This document shows positions 52,799 to 62,424 of a DNA stretch of 64,000 bases, piece by piece. How positions within the stretch are numbered: the stretch's first letter is position 1; every line of letters begins with the position of its first letter. Under the pieces are notes generated by a model. It had not been told where the DNA came from. It did no database searches and saw only the letters and a list, made by a program, of their open reading frames with translations. The translations under genes were made by a program, and so were the position numbers. Origin of the DNA: Microbacterium sp. nov. GSS16 (GTDB lineage Bacteria > Actinomycetota > Actinomycetes > Actinomycetales > Microbacteriaceae); assembly GCF_028198145.1 (NCBI RefSeq), contig NZ_CP116338.1:1054001-1118000 (forward strand). The letters run 5' to 3'.

Positions 52799-53443
52799 AT
52801 GAGTGCATCCATGTCCGCGTCCACCGCGCAGACCGTCCCCGCACCCGCCGCGCGCAACCTGCGCTGGCGCGTCGTCGACATCGTCGTCGCCGCAGTGCTC
52901 GGCGTCGCGATCGGCCTGCTGTTCTGGGGGTGGAACATCATCGGCGGCGCCTGGTTCGGAGCCGCTGACGCGCTGACCCCGGGCTTCGGCGGCATCGCCG
53001 TCGGCATCTGGCTGATCGGCGGTGTCATCGGCGGCCTGGTCATCCGCAAGCCCGGCGCCGCGCTCGTCGTCGAGCTGATCGCCGCGATCATCTCGATGCT
53101 CATCGGCAACGTGTGGGGCGTCTCGACCGTGCTCTCCGGGCTGGTGCAGGGCCTCGGCGCAGAGCTGATCTTCGCGCTGTTCCTCTACCGGCGCTTCGGC
53201 ATCGCCGTCGCCGCCCTCTCGGGTGTGGGCGCGGCCGTGGCCGCGTGGGTCTTCGAGATGTTCTACGGCTCGTCGCCGAACTTCTTGAAGAGCATCGAGT
53301 TCAACGCCATCTACCTCGGCGCGCTCGTCGTCTCGGGTGCCCTGCTGGCCGGTGTGGTCGGGTGGCTGCTCGTGCGCGCGCTCGCGACGACAGGCGCGCT
53401 GAGTCGCTTCGCGGCCGGCCGGGAAGTGCGCCAGGAGGTCTGA
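52799..53443 (+). CDS. ykoE: ECF transporter S component, YkoE-type (HMP/thiamine)
   Basis: 214 residues from ATG 52799, with the start directly after the riboswitch and an in-built GGGAGGAG ribosome site. Six hydrophobic spans, the first beginning VVDIVVAAVLGVAIGLLFWGWN, match the YkoE substrate-binding subunit family. Together with the double ATPase and the T component downstream it forms a YkoEDC-type importer for thiamine or its hydroxymethylpyrimidine moiety. The riboswitch supports the substrate. Confidence 0.88.
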   Translation: MSASMSASTAQTVPAPAARNLRWRVVDIVVAAVLGVAIGLLFWGWNIIGGAWFGAADALTPGFGGIAVGIWLIGGVIGGLVIRKPGAALVVELIAAIISMLIGNVWGVSTVLSGLVQGLGAELIFALFLYRRFGIAVAALSGVGAAVAAWVFEMFYGSSPNFLKSIEFNAIYLGALVVSGALLAGVVGWLLVRALATTGALSRFAAGREVRQEV

Positions 53444-53445
53444 GC

Positions 53446-54996
53446 GTGTCGTCTCCGGCTCGCGTCACCGCCGACGGGTGGGGCTGGCGCTACGCCGGTC
53501 GTCGTCTGCCTGCCGTCGCCGACGTCTCGTTCTCGATCGAACCCGGTGAGAGGGTGCTGCTGCTCGGCGCGTCGGGTGCGGGCAAGTCGACGCTGCTCGC
53601 CGGCCTCGCCGGTGTGCTCGGCGACGCCGATGAGGGCGAGCGCACCGGCGCTCTGCTCGTCGACGGGGCAGCGCCGGAGTCGCAACGAGGCCGGATCGGT
53701 CTCGTGCTGCAGGATCCGGATGCCGGTGTCGTCCTGTCGAAGGTCGGCGATGACGTGGCCTTCGGCTGCGAGAACCTGGGCGTGCCGGCAGACGAGATCC
53801 CCGCACGGGTGGCGTCGGCACTGGATTCCGTCGGACTCGACGTTCCGCTCGACCGGCCGACGAAGGCCCTGTCGGGCGGGCAGAAGCAGCGCCTCGCTCT
53901 CGCTGGAGTCCTCGCCATGCGGCCCGGCCTGCTGCTGCTCGACGAGCCCACCGCGAATCTCGATCCGGCGGGGGTGCGGGAGGTGCGCGACAGCGTGGGC
54001 AGAGCGCTGGATGCCACCGGCGCGACGTTCATCGTCGTCGAGCATCGCACCGAGGTCTGGCTCGATCTGCTCACCCGCGTCATCGTGCTCGCCGCCGACG
54101 GCGGTCTGCTCGCAGACGGCCCGCCCGCCTCCGTGTTCGCCCAGCACGGTGACGCGCTCGCCGCGGCGGGAGTGTGGGTGCCTCACGCCGAGGTCGATGT
54201 GCCGGTGCTGCCGACCGCCGATCGCGCGACGCGCACGGTGCTCGAGACGAGCTCGCTCGCCGTCTCCCGCGACGCTCGCACCGCCGTGCAGAGCGGGCTG
54301 GAGCTGCGGATCCCACGCGGATCGGCGACGGTCGTCACCGGGCCCAACGGGGCGGGCAAGTCGACGCTCGCGCTCACCCTCGCGGGGCTCCTACCCGAGC
54401 TCGAGGGGCAGGTGCTCGCCGCATCCGACCTCGCCGCCCGCTCCGGCCGTCGCCCCTCGCGGTGGAAGTCGCGTGAACTGCTGACCCGCATCGGTACCGT
54501 GTTCCAAGAGCCGGAGCATCAGTTCCTCGCCCGCACGCTGCGTGACGAACTCGCCGTCGGGCCGAGAGCGCTCCGGCTGCCCGAGACGCAGGTGCAGGCG
54601 ATCGTCGACGACCTTCTCGAGCGGCTGCATCTCGCGCCGCTCGCGCTCGCGAATCCCTTCACCCTCAGCGGCGGCCAGAAACGACGCCTCTCGGTGGCGA
54701 CGGTGCTCGCCGCCGCTCCCGAGGTGCTCGTGCTCGACGAGCCCACGTTCGGTCAGGACCGCCGGGGCTGGATCGGCCTCGTCGAGCTGCTGCAGGCCGA
54801 GGTCACGGCCGGCCGCACAGTGATCGCCGTCAGCCACGACGAGGCGGTGGTCCGGCACCTCGGCGGGCATCGCATCGAGCTCGAACCGGTGGCGTCACCC
54901 GACGGCCCGGCGACGTCACCCGCACCCTCGGCACCCGCAGCATCGGAGCCCGCCCGTCCGGCCCCCCTCGTCGGCATCGATCGGGGGCGGCCATGA
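53446..54996 (+). CDS. ykoD: ECF transporter double ATPase (YkoD-type)
   Basis: 516 residues from GTG 53446, 2 bases after the ykoE stop; its ribosome site AGGAGG lies inside the end of ykoE. Two complete ATPase domains are fused: first Walker A GASGAGKSTL and LSGGQKQRLAL with LLLLDEPTANLD, second Walker A GPNGAGKSTLAL and LSGGQKRRLSV with VLVLDEPTFGQD. A Pro/Ala-rich tail follows. It energises the YkoE/YkoC importer. The ATGA at 54993-54996 overlaps ykoC. Confidence 0.92.
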   Translation: MSSPARVTADGWGWRYAGRRLPAVADVSFSIEPGERVLLLGASGAGKSTLLAGLAGVLGDADEGERTGALLVDGAAPESQRGRIGLVLQDPDAGVVLSKVGDDVAFGCENLGVPADEIPARVASALDSVGLDVPLDRPTKALSGGQKQRLALAGVLAMRPGLLLLDEPTANLDPAGVREVRDSVGRALDATGATFIVVEHRTEVWLDLLTRVIVLAADGGLLADGPPASVFAQHGDALAAAGVWVPHAEVDVPVLPTADRATRTVLETSSLAVSRDARTAVQSGLELRIPRGSATVVTGPNGAGKSTLALTLAGLLPELEGQVLAASDLAARSGRRPSRWKSRELLTRIGTVFQEPEHQFLARTLRDELAVGPRALRLPETQVQAIVDDLLERLHLAPLALANPFTLSGGQKRRLSVATVLAAAPEVLVLDEPTFGQDRRGWIGLVELLQAEVTAGRTVIAVSHDEAVVRHLGGHRIELEPVASPDGPATSPAPSAPAASEPARPAPLVGIDRGRP

Positions 54997-55811
54997 CGAG
55001 CACGTCGAACCGACCGGCGACGACACAGCCGATGCATCCTGCCGCCCGGCCCCGTCCGGCATGGCTCGACGGAGTCAATCCCGTCACGAAGATCGCTCTC
55101 GCACTGCTGCTGTCGGTGCCGCTGTTCGCGTCCATCGATCCGGTCAGCGCCCTCGTGGCGATCGCACTGCAGCTGGTCTGCCTGCCGCTGACCGGGCTGC
55201 CGGTGCGCACCGTGCTGCTGCGCCTGCTGCCCATCGCGCTGTTCTCGCCGATCGCCGGACTCAGCATGCTGCTGTACGCCGAGCCCGAGGGGGAGGTGTT
55301 CTTCAGCTTCGGCTTCGCGGCCATCAGCGAGGGGTCCATCGCTCTGGCCGTCGCGGTGACGCTGCGAGTGATCGCGCTCGGGCTGCCGACCATCCTGCTG
55401 TTCGGTCGCACCGACCCCACCGAACTCGGCGATGCGCTGGCCCAGGTCGCGCACCTGCCCAGTCGATTCGTTCTCGGCGCGCTCGCCGGGGCGCGGATGC
55501 TGGGGCTGTTCCTCGACGACTGGCGCACCATGTCGCTGGCGCGACGGGCCCGTGGTGTGGGCGACCACGGCGCGCTGCGCCGATTCTTCTCGATGGCGTT
55601 CGTGCTGCTCGTCTTCGCGGTGCGCCGCGGCACCAAGCTCGCCATGGCGATGGAAGCGCGTGGATTCGGATCGGGCATCGAGCGCACGTGGTCGCGTCCG
55701 TCGCGCCTCCGTCTGCGCGACGGTGTGGCGCTGCTCGGCGGTGCTGCGATCATGACGCTCGCTATCGCCGGGGCGGTCGCGGCCGGCATCTTCCGGTTCG
55801 TCTGGAGCTGA
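54993..55811 (+). CDS. ykoC: ECF transporter T component (YkoC/CbiQ-like)
   Basis: 272 residues. About six spans, with the two arginine coupling motifs of ECF-T proteins: ARRARGVG near residue 190 and EARGFGSG near residue 227, which contact the two ATPase domains. The start overlaps ykoD by 4 bases. It completes the thiamine/HMP importer. Confidence 0.9.
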   Translation: MTSTSNRPATTQPMHPAARPRPAWLDGVNPVTKIALALLLSVPLFASIDPVSALVAIALQLVCLPLTGLPVRTVLLRLLPIALFSPIAGLSMLLYAEPEGEVFFSFGFAAISEGSIALAVAVTLRVIALGLPTILLFGRTDPTELGDALAQVAHLPSRFVLGALAGARMLGLFLDDWRTMSLARRARGVGDHGALRRFFSMAFVLLVFAVRRGTKLAMAMEARGFGSGIERTWSRPSRLRLRDGVALLGGAAIMTLAIAGAVAAGIFRFVWS

Positions 55812-55855
55812 CCGGTCGGCCTCGAGTCGACCAGGCCGTCGGGTGCCGGCCGGGC

Positions 55856-56215
55856 TCAGCCGATCATCCCCCGCAGCACGCTCTCCAGCACCACCGCGTG
55901 GTTGTGCTCGGTGTCGTTGACGGCGTAGACGAGGGTGACGACCGGATGCCCGCGGAGCTCGTCCACGAGCCGGGCGAGCGCCTCTGCCGATTCACCCTCG
56001 AGCTGCGCACGGTAGTGCGCGGCGCAGGCGTCGAAGTCCGCTCCCGGCGCATGCCACTCGTGGCGCAGCTCGGTCGACGGTGCGACGTCTTTCGCCCAGA
56101 GGTCGATCGCCGCACGCTGCTTCGACACGCCACGCGGCCAGAGTCGATCGACGAGCACGCGGTAGCCATCGCCCGCGGAGGCGCTGTCGTAGGCTCGTTT
56201 GCGACGAAGGTCCAT
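55856..56215 (-). CDS. DUF488-family protein
   Basis: 119 residues from ATG 56215 (the frame extends to 56269 but the downstream ATG has a GAGGG ribosome site). The DUF488 signature is clear: RVLVDRLWPRGVSKQRAAIDLWAKDVAPS, with the LRHEWHA segment and a final strand VVTLVYAVND. These are small soluble proteins of unknown function, sometimes linked to nucleic-acid or redox roles. Convergent with the thiamine operon. Confidence 0.88.
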   Translation of the reverse strand: MDLRRKRAYDSASAGDGYRVLVDRLWPRGVSKQRAAIDLWAKDVAPSTELRHEWHAPGADFDACAAHYRAQLEGESAEALARLVDELRGHPVVTLVYAVNDTEHNHAVVLESVLRGMIG

Positions 56216-56332
56216 GCCCTCAGCATCCACCCGCTCGCGGCCACCCGCCAGCCAGGCACTCAGAGCCACGTATGCTGAGACTCAGTCGCATTCGGCGTCC
56301 GACCGGCGCCGAGTCGTTCGAAGGAGAACACG

Positions 56333-57094
56333 ATGCAGATCACGGGACAGGGCGCGCTCATCACGGGCGGCGCAAGCGGACTCGGCCTCGCCACCGCGCG
56401 CAGGCTGTCCGCCGCGGGAGCACGGGTCGCGATCATCGACCTGCCGACCTCCTCGGGTGAGGAGATCGCCGCCGAGCTCGGCGGGCTGTTCCTGCCCGCC
56501 GACGTGACCAGCTCCGAGCAGGTCGCCGCCGCCGTGGCATCCGCCCACGCCGTCGCACCGCTGCGCGTCGTCGTCAACTGCGCCGGCATCGCCCCGCCCG
56601 CCAAGGTGCTCGACCGCGACGGCAACCCCGCCGACCTCGCCGCCTTCGAGCGCGTCATCCGCATCAACCTCGTCGGCACGTTCAACGTGATCTCCCAGGC
56701 GGCGGCCGTGATCGCGCAGACCGAGCCCACCGAGGGTGGCGACCGCGGCGTCATCGTGAACACCGCGAGCGTCGCCGCGTTCGACGGTCAGATCGGCCAG
56801 CCCGCCTACTCGGCTTCCAAGGGCGGAGTGCACGCGATGACCCTGCCGATCGCACGCGAGCTCGCGCGGCACGGCATCCGGGTCTGCACGATCGCTCCCG
56901 GCATCATGGAGACCCCGATGCTCGCGGGTCTTCCGCAGGCCGCGCAGGACTCGCTCGGCCAGCAGGTGCCCTACCCGTCGCGGCTCGGCAGGCCAGACGA
57001 GTACGCCGCGCTCGTCGAGCACATCGTGGCCAACGGCTACCTCAACGGCGAGACCATCCGACTCGACGGCGCCATCCGCATGGCGCCGAAGTGA
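56333..57094 (+). CDS. Short-chain dehydrogenase, 3-hydroxyacyl-CoA dehydrogenase type II-like
   Basis: 253 residues from ATG 56333 with a GAAGGAG ribosome site. NAD-binding GGASGLGLA and DLPTSSGEE, then NCAGIAPP, the catalytic serine in NTASVAAF and the YSASKGG tyrosine-lysine pair. The sequence [21 protein letters not shown] and the C-terminal [17 protein letters not shown] match the human HSD17B10-like subgroup that oxidises 3-hydroxyacyl-CoA. Likely cotranscribed with the following SDR gene (94-base gap). Confidence 0.88.
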   Translation: MQITGQGALITGGASGLGLATARRLSAAGARVAIIDLPTSSGEEIAAELGGLFLPADVTSSEQVAAAVASAHAVAPLRVVVNCAGIAPPAKVLDRDGNPADLAAFERVIRINLVGTFNVISQAAAVIAQTEPTEGGDRGVIVNTASVAAFDGQIGQPAYSASKGGVHAMTLPIARELARHGIRVCTIAPGIMETPMLAGLPQAAQDSLGQQVPYPSRLGRPDEYAALVEHIVANGYLNGETIRLDGAIRMAPK

Positions 57095-57188
57095 GCCCGC
57101 TCCCTTCGAATCGCCCACTTCGCCTCGAAACCGTCCGGGAATGCGCACTATGAGCGATCCCAAGCCAGACAGCCCAAGGAGAGAGACC

Positions 57189-58019
57189 ATGTCACTGGCC
57201 GGAAAGACCATCCTCATGTCGGGCGGCAGCCGCGGCATCGGCCTCGCGATCGCCCTGCGTGCCGCGGCCGACGGCGCGAACATCGCGATGCTCGCGAAGA
57301 CCGACACCCCGCATCCGAAGCTCGAGGGCACGGTTCACTCCGCGGCCGAGGCGATCCGTGCTGCCGGCGGGCAGGCGCTGCCCATCGTCGGCGACGTGCG
57401 CGACGACGACCAGGTGACCGAGGCGGTCATGAAGACGCAGGGCGAGTTCGGCGGCATCGACGTCGTCATCAATAACGCCAGCGTCATCGACCTGTCACGT
57501 TCGCTGGATCTCGCGGCGAAGAAGTACGACCTGATGCAGGACGTCAACGTGCGCGGCACGTTCATGCTGTCCCGCGCCGCCGTTCCGGTGCTGCGCGAGT
57601 CGGCGAACCCGCACATCCTGTCGCTGTCGCCGCCGCTGAACCTGTCGCCGAAGTGGCTGGGTGCGCACACCGGATACACCCTCGCGAAGTACGGCATGAC
57701 GATGGCGACGCTGGGCCTTGCGGCCGAATTCGCGGATGCCGGGATCGCGGCCAACACGCTGTGGCCGCGCACCACGATCGCCACCGCGGCCGTGCAGAAC
57801 CTCCTCGGCGGCGACAGGGTGATGGCCGCCAGCCGCACCGCTGACATCTACGCCGACGCGGCGTACTCGGTGATCACCAAGCCCGCACGGGAGTACTCCG
57901 GGCAGACCCTGATCGTGGAGGACGTGCTCGAGGCCGACGGGATCACCGACTTCTCGAAGTACGCCGCCGTCCCCGGCACCCCCGACGACCGCCTGTTCCC
58001 CGACATCTTCCTCGACTGA
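57189..58019 (+). CDS. Short-chain dehydrogenase, HSDL2-like
   Basis: 276 residues from ATG 57189, with a GGAG ribosome site; an ATG at 57141 in frame is less well supported. NADP-binding SGGSRGIGLAIALRAA, the VVINNASV motif, and the catalytic YTLAKYGM fit the HSDL2 subgroup, as do DLMQDVNVRGTFML and the C-terminal PDIFLD. Substrate unknown, probably a fatty acyl or related hydroxy compound given the neighbouring SDR. Confidence 0.85.
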   Translation: MSLAGKTILMSGGSRGIGLAIALRAAADGANIAMLAKTDTPHPKLEGTVHSAAEAIRAAGGQALPIVGDVRDDDQVTEAVMKTQGEFGGIDVVINNASVIDLSRSLDLAAKKYDLMQDVNVRGTFMLSRAAVPVLRESANPHILSLSPPLNLSPKWLGAHTGYTLAKYGMTMATLGLAAEFADAGIAANTLWPRTTIATAAVQNLLGGDRVMAASRTADIYADAAYSVITKPAREYSGQTLIVEDVLEADGITDFSKYAAVPGTPDDRLFPDIFLD

Positions 58020-58060
58020 CCGGCAGAGCCGCCCGCACGGATGTCGGCGGATTGAACGGA

Positions 58061-58091
58061 TGTCGGCGCGAACGGGCTGTTCGCGCCGACA
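58061..58091. terminator. Perfect hairpin between convergent genes
   Basis: 13-bp arms TGTCGGCGCGAAC (58061-58073) and GTTCGCGCCGACA (58079-58091) with a 5-base loop. It lies between the second SDR gene and the convergent permease gene. A degenerate copy of the left arm start, ATGTCGGCGG, occurs just upstream at 58041. Confidence 0.8.
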
Positions 58092-58131
58092 ACCGTGTTC
58101 TGGACCGACAAGCGTGCGACGCAGCGGTCGG

Positions 58132-58896
58132 TCAGAACAACAGGTAGACCGACCCGGCGATCGTCAGCGCGATCACGAGCCGGTCGAACAGGTGCTGCGG
58201 CATCCGCCTGGCGATCCGGATGCCGATCAACGCCCCGACCACGACCATCGGGGCCAGCGTGAGATCGAGCAGCAGCACCTCGGGGGTGAGCAGTCCGATC
58301 CCGGCGAGGAACGGCACCTTGGTGAGGTTGACGATCGCGAAGAACCACGCCGAGGTGCCCAGGAACACCTTCACCGGGGTGCGGGTCGCGAGGAAGTACA
58401 TCGACATCACCGGACCGCCGGAGTTCGCCACCATGGTCGTGAACCCGGCGAGAGTCCCATAGCCGGCGGCGGCGATGCGCCCGGATGCCCCGGCGCCGGT
58501 CTCATCGGAGTTCGCCGGCGAGCTGCCGGCGCGGCGCCCGAGCGTCCGTCGGCGCCACAGCGTGATCGCCACCATCGCCAAGAGGATCGCGCCGATCGTG
58601 CGGCGCACGACGCCGTCGGAGCTGATCGCGAGGAACGCGGCGCCGACGAGCAGGCCGACCACGACCGCAGGCGCGAGCCGCAGCAGCGTGCGCCAGTCGG
58701 CGTGCCGCCGGTAGGCGATCAGCGCGAAGACGTCGCCCACGATGAACAGCAGCAGCATCGCCGCGGTCGAGGTGCGTGCGGGCAGGACGGACGCCAGGAT
58801 CACCACGGCGATGGTCGAGCTGCCGGGCAGCGCGGTCTTGCCGAGCCCTGCGATGAGCGCCGCGAAGGCCAGCAGCGCCCACACCCAGATCTCCAC
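58132..58896 (-). CDS. TauE/SafE-family sulfite exporter-like permease
   Basis: 254 residues from GTG 58896 with a GGAGGG ribosome site. About seven to eight spans with the family's glycine-rich repeats: the first ([16 protein letters not shown]) and, in the second half, [18 protein letters not shown]. TauE/SafE proteins move sulfite, sulfoacetate or other small organic anions across the membrane. Divergent from rlmN with a 40-base gap. Confidence 0.85.
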   Translation of the reverse strand: MEIWVWALLAFAALIAGLGKTALPGSSTIAVVILASVLPARTSTAAMLLLFIVGDVFALIAYRRHADWRTLLRLAPAVVVGLLVGAAFLAISSDGVVRRTIGAILLAMVAITLWRRRTLGRRAGSSPANSDETGAGASGRIAAAGYGTLAGFTTMVANSGGPVMSMYFLATRTPVKVFLGTSAWFFAIVNLTKVPFLAGIGLLTPEVLLLDLTLAPMVVVGALIGIRIARRMPQHLFDRLVIALTIAGSVYLLF

Positions 58897-58936
58897 GCCC
58901 TCCAGTCTCCCAGCCGTGACGCCGTACCCTGGAGGT

Positions 58937-60208
58937 ATGCCCGCATCCGACCAGACGCCGCCCTCTCGCAGCACGCCCGTGCGCAAAACGGGACCCGCCC
59001 GCGCCACGCAGGTGCGCCCCGCAACAGAGGGATGGACGCAGCAGAAGGATGCCGAAGGGCGGCCGCTCCTGCAGTTCGCCAGCCCTAAGCGCGGCAAGCC
59101 GCCGGTGCACCTGGCCGACCTCACCCCCGCCGAGCGTGTCGAGAAGGTGAAGGAGCTGGGCCTGCCCGGCTTCCGCGCAAAGCAGCTGTCGACCCACTAC
59201 TTCACGCACTACACCTCCGACCCGGCGCACATGACCGATCTCCCGGCCGCGCAGCGCGACGAGCTCGTCGCCGGCATGCTGCCGCCGCTGATGACCGAGG
59301 TGAAGCGACTCGAGACCGACCGGGGGGACACGATCAAGTTCCTCTGGCGCCTGCACGACGGCGCGCTCGTCGAGTCGGTGCTCATGCGCTACCCCGGCCG
59401 CATCACGCTCTGCGTCTCGTCGCAGGCCGGCTGCGGCATGAACTGCCCGTTCTGCGCCACCGGCCAGGCGGGACTGACCCGCAACATGTCGACCGCCGAG
59501 ATCATCGAGCAGATCGTGCGCGCAAACCGGGCCATCGCGAACGGCGAGCTCGGCGGTAAGAAGGCGAGCGACCACTCGATGGAGCGTGTGTCGAACATCG
59601 TCTTCATGGGCATGGGCGAGCCCCTGGCGAACTACAGGCGCGTGATGGACGCGGTGCGCATCATGGTCGCGCCGCAGCCCGACGGCCTGGGCATGAGCGC
59701 CCGCGGCATCACCGTGTCGACCGTGGGCCTCGTGCCTGCCATCAGGAAGCTCGCGGATGAGGACATCCCGGTCACCTTCGCACTGTCACTGCACGCCCCC
59801 GACGACGAGCTGCGCGACGAGCTGATCCCGGTCAACTCCCGCTGGAAGGTGGGCGAGGCGCTGGATGCCGCCCGCGAGTACTTCGACAAGACCGGCCGCC
59901 GCGTGTCGATCGAGTACGCCCTGATCAAGGACATGAACGACCACCCGTGGCGCGCCGACCTGCTCGCTTCGAAGCTGAACTCCCGCGGGCGCGGCTGGGT
60001 GCACGTGAACCCCATTCCGCTCAACCCGACGCCGGGGTCGATCTGGACGGCGTCCGACGTCGACGTGCAGAACGAGTTCGTGCGCCGGCTCAACGACGCC
60101 GGCATCCCGACCACCCTGCGCGACACCCGCGGCAAGGAGATCGACGGGGCCTGCGGCCAGCTCGTCGCCACCAGCGAAGACGAGGCCGAGGCCGCCGCGC
60201 TGGTCTGA
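58937..60208 (+). CDS. rlmN: 23S rRNA (adenine-C2) / tRNA methyltransferase RlmN
   Basis: 423 residues from ATG 58937, which is 6 bases after a TACCCT box at 58925-58930 (leaderless); a GGAGG sits too close to the ATG to be used. The radical-SAM cluster motif is [12 protein letters not shown], followed by [14 protein letters not shown] and the C-terminal GACGQL with the methyl-carrying cysteine. It methylates A2503 of 23S rRNA and A37 of some tRNAs. The N-terminal ~45 residues are a Pro/Arg-rich extension. Confidence 0.95.
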   Translation: MPASDQTPPSRSTPVRKTGPARATQVRPATEGWTQQKDAEGRPLLQFASPKRGKPPVHLADLTPAERVEKVKELGLPGFRAKQLSTHYFTHYTSDPAHMTDLPAAQRDELVAGMLPPLMTEVKRLETDRGDTIKFLWRLHDGALVESVLMRYPGRITLCVSSQAGCGMNCPFCATGQAGLTRNMSTAEIIEQIVRANRAIANGELGGKKASDHSMERVSNIVFMGMGEPLANYRRVMDAVRIMVAPQPDGLGMSARGITVSTVGLVPAIRKLADEDIPVTFALSLHAPDDELRDELIPVNSRWKVGEALDAAREYFDKTGRRVSIEYALIKDMNDHPWRADLLASKLNSRGRGWVHVNPIPLNPTPGSIWTASDVDVQNEFVRRLNDAGIPTTLRDTRGKEIDGACGQLVATSEDEAEAAALV

Positions 60209-60217
60209 CCTCCTCGA

Positions 60218-60694
60218 CTAGCGGCGAGGGGTGCGCAGAGACACGAGACGTCCGGACCCCTCGATCAGCTCCGACCACGTCGCGACATCGACCGAGCATT
60301 CGGCGACGGCGCAGGTGGGGAACTCGACTACCTGGCCGGTGAGTTCGGCCACAGCATCCGCCATCCCCGGGTTGTGGCCGACAAGCATCGCGACGTCGAC
60401 GTCATGCGCAAGCCCGGCCGCCACCGACAGGATCGTGCGGGCTGTCGCTGCGTACAGCGCCGGCTCGTCGCCCACCTCGAGGCGGAAAGCCGTGGCGTAC
60501 GCGTCGGCGGTGCTGCGGGCGCGCAGCGCCGTGCTCGACACGATGTGCTGCAGCGGCACCCCCTCGTCACGCAGCCGGCCGGCCATCGCCGGTGCGTCTC
60601 GCCGTCCGCGCTCGTCGAGCACCCGGTCGTGATCACGCGCCGACGGGTCGTCCCAGCCGGCCTTCGCGTGGCGGGCGAGCAGCAGCGTCTTCAT
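60218..60694 (-). CDS. sixA: SixA-type phosphohistidine phosphatase
   Basis: 158 residues from ATG 60694 with a GGAG ribosome site. The phosphoglycerate-mutase-fold RHG-type motif is LLLARHAKAGWDD (His near residue 9), and the second catalytic histidine is in LVGHNPGMADAV. Length and motifs match SixA, which removes phosphate from phosphohistidine proteins. Which phosphorelay it serves is unknown. Confidence 0.88.
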   Translation of the reverse strand: MKTLLLARHAKAGWDDPSARDHDRVLDERGRRDAPAMAGRLRDEGVPLQHIVSSTALRARSTADAYATAFRLEVGDEPALYAATARTILSVAAGLAHDVDVAMLVGHNPGMADAVAELTGQVVEFPTCAVAECSVDVATWSELIEGSGRLVSLRTPRR

Positions 60695-60798
60695 GTGCTC
60701 CAGCCTGGCATCCGAACGCCGACGACGCACGCTTGTCTGTGAACGGCTCGCAGGCGGCATCCGGCACTCGCACAGCCGGGTCTTCCTACTCTGGAGGG

Positions 60799-62412
60799 AT
60801 GTCCTATTCCGCACATCGCCCTGGACGGATGGATTCCCAGGGGCGGATCTCGTTCGAGTCCGACGCGCCAGAGGGTTCGGTCACCGACGAAGACCTCGAC
60901 TTCCTCCGCCAGTACGAGCCGTCCGGTGGCGACACTGCGACCCTTCCGCAGGCTCAGGGGCCCAGTGAGGGAGCGGCTCAGGGGCCCAGTGAGGGAGCGG
61001 CTCAGGGAGCCGATGATGAAGCGGTGCCTGAGCCGGCGGCATCCGACGACCGTCCGCGCGAGCCGCGCCGCGCGAAGCGAGCGCCGCGCCCGAAGCGCGA
61101 GCGCACGCCGGGCTCGCGTCTGCGCACCCTCGCGATCCTCGGCGGCGCGGAAGGAGAGATCCTCGACCGCGTACCCGGTGAGACGCCTCGCTTCGTGCAG
61201 ATGTTCTTCGTGCTCGTCGGCACGGCTCTCGTCTCGGCGATCTCGATGATGTTCGCACTGACCACCGGGGTGCAGGTGGCGATCTGGGTGGCCGTCCCGC
61301 TCGCACTCGTCTGGGCCGCCATCATCTTCAACCTCGACCGCTTCCTCACGTCGACCATGACGTCTACACGCAGCGTGGGCAAGATGCTCGCTCTCGCCCT
61401 GCCCCGCGTGGCGATGGCCGCCCTGATCGGATTCCTCGTCGCTGAGCCGCTCGTGCTGCAGGTGTTCCACAACGACATCGCACGCGAAGTGGCGTCGACC
61501 AACATCACCCAGTCGCAGTCCGACCAGGACGCGCTCGAGGACGGGCCAGAGAAGAAGGCGCTGGACGCGGCGACCGAGCGCGTCGCCGCTCTCGAGAACC
61601 AGGCGGCGACAGGCGTGGTCGCCGGCACCGAATCCGGTTCGGCCACCACGGCTGCGGCCCAGGCCACCGTCGACGAGCTGAACGGCAAGATCGCCGAGCA
61701 GCAGGAGGTCATCGACTCGGCCCGCGCGCTGTACCAGTGCGAGCTGACCGGTGAGGGCGCCGGCACCGTGCCCGGCTGCACGGGCGTGAACGGGCAGGGC
61801 TCGAGTTCCGACGCGGCCAAGGCGCAGCTCGCGCAGGCCCAGCAGACCTACGACGCGCTCGCCGCTCAGCTGCGCTCGGCCAACGACGACCTCGCATCGG
61901 CCGAGTCCGGCGCGCAGGCGAACACCGCGGCATCCGAGACGACCAACCGGGAACAGGCGAAGGATCAGCTTCCGGCTGCGAAGAAGACCTACCAGCAGGC
62001 GCTCGACGCATACAACGCGCGTGCCGACTCGGTCGCGCAGGGCAATGCCGGCGCGGTCGGCCTGCTCAGCCAGATCACCGGGCTCAACCGCCTCGGCGAG
62101 AAGGAGCCCACGATCTTCTGGGCTCACTGGCTGATCGCGGCGCTGTTCTTCATGATCGAGCTGCTGCCCGTGCTCGTGAAGGTGCTCACGAGCTGGGGCG
62201 ACCCGTCGCTGTACGAGAAGGCTCGCGACATCCGCAGACAGGTCGACCTCGACAGGGTGACCGCGGAGGGCTTCCGCGATCGCGCGGCGATCGTCACCTC
62301 AGCGGATGCTGCGGCGGCAGCGCCCGCGAGAGCGGCGGCCGCAGCGGCGGCCGACCCTGCGCCGACCGAGCCGCTCACACGGGCCGACATCCGCGAGACC
62401 GCGTCCGTCTGA
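60799..62412 (+). CDS. DUF4407 membrane protein
   Basis: 537 residues from ATG 60799, 6 bases after a TACTCT box (leaderless). The N-terminal ~110 residues are polar, Pro/Arg-rich and contain a tandem repeat of QGPSEGAA encoded by 24-bp units. Then come three spans (about 134-155, 157-175, 200-222), a large coiled-coil-rich loop (about 230-440, with a Cys pair in YQCELTGEGAGTVPGCTG) and a fourth span (FWAHWLIAALFFMIELLPVLV) with the DUF4407-type IELxPxxxK ending. The loop is probably extracytoplasmic. Function unknown. Confidence 0.8.
   Translation: MSYSAHRPGRMDSQGRISFESDAPEGSVTDEDLDFLRQYEPSGGDTATLPQAQGPSEGAAQGPSEGAAQGADDEAVPEPAASDDRPREPRRAKRAPRPKRERTPGSRLRTLAILGGAEGEILDRVPGETPRFVQMFFVLVGTALVSAISMMFALTTGVQVAIWVAVPLALVWAAIIFNLDRFLTSTMTSTRSVGKMLALALPRVAMAALIGFLVAEPLVLQVFHNDIAREVASTNITQSQSDQDALEDGPEKKALDAATERVAALENQAATGVVAGTESGSATTAAAQATVDELNGKIAEQQEVIDSARALYQCELTGEGAGTVPGCTGVNGQGSSSDAAKAQLAQAQQTYDALAAQLRSANDDLASAESGAQANTAASETTNREQAKDQLPAAKKTYQQALDAYNARADSVAQGNAGAVGLLSQITGLNRLGEKEPTIFWAHWLIAALFFMIELLPVLVKVLTSWGDPSLYEKARDIRRQVDLDRVTAEGFRDRAAIVTSADAAAAAPARAAAAAAADPAPTEPLTRADIRETASV
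60951..61007 (+). repeat. 24-bp tandem repeat inside the DUF4407 gene (2.4 copies)
   Basis: Identical 24-bp units occupy 60951-60974 and 60975-60998, and a third unit begins at 60999 for 9 bases. The period is a multiple of three, so copy-number change would keep the reading frame. Each unit encodes QGPSEGAA in the polar N-terminal region. Confidence 0.85.
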
Positions 62413-62424
62413 CATCATGGCGTC

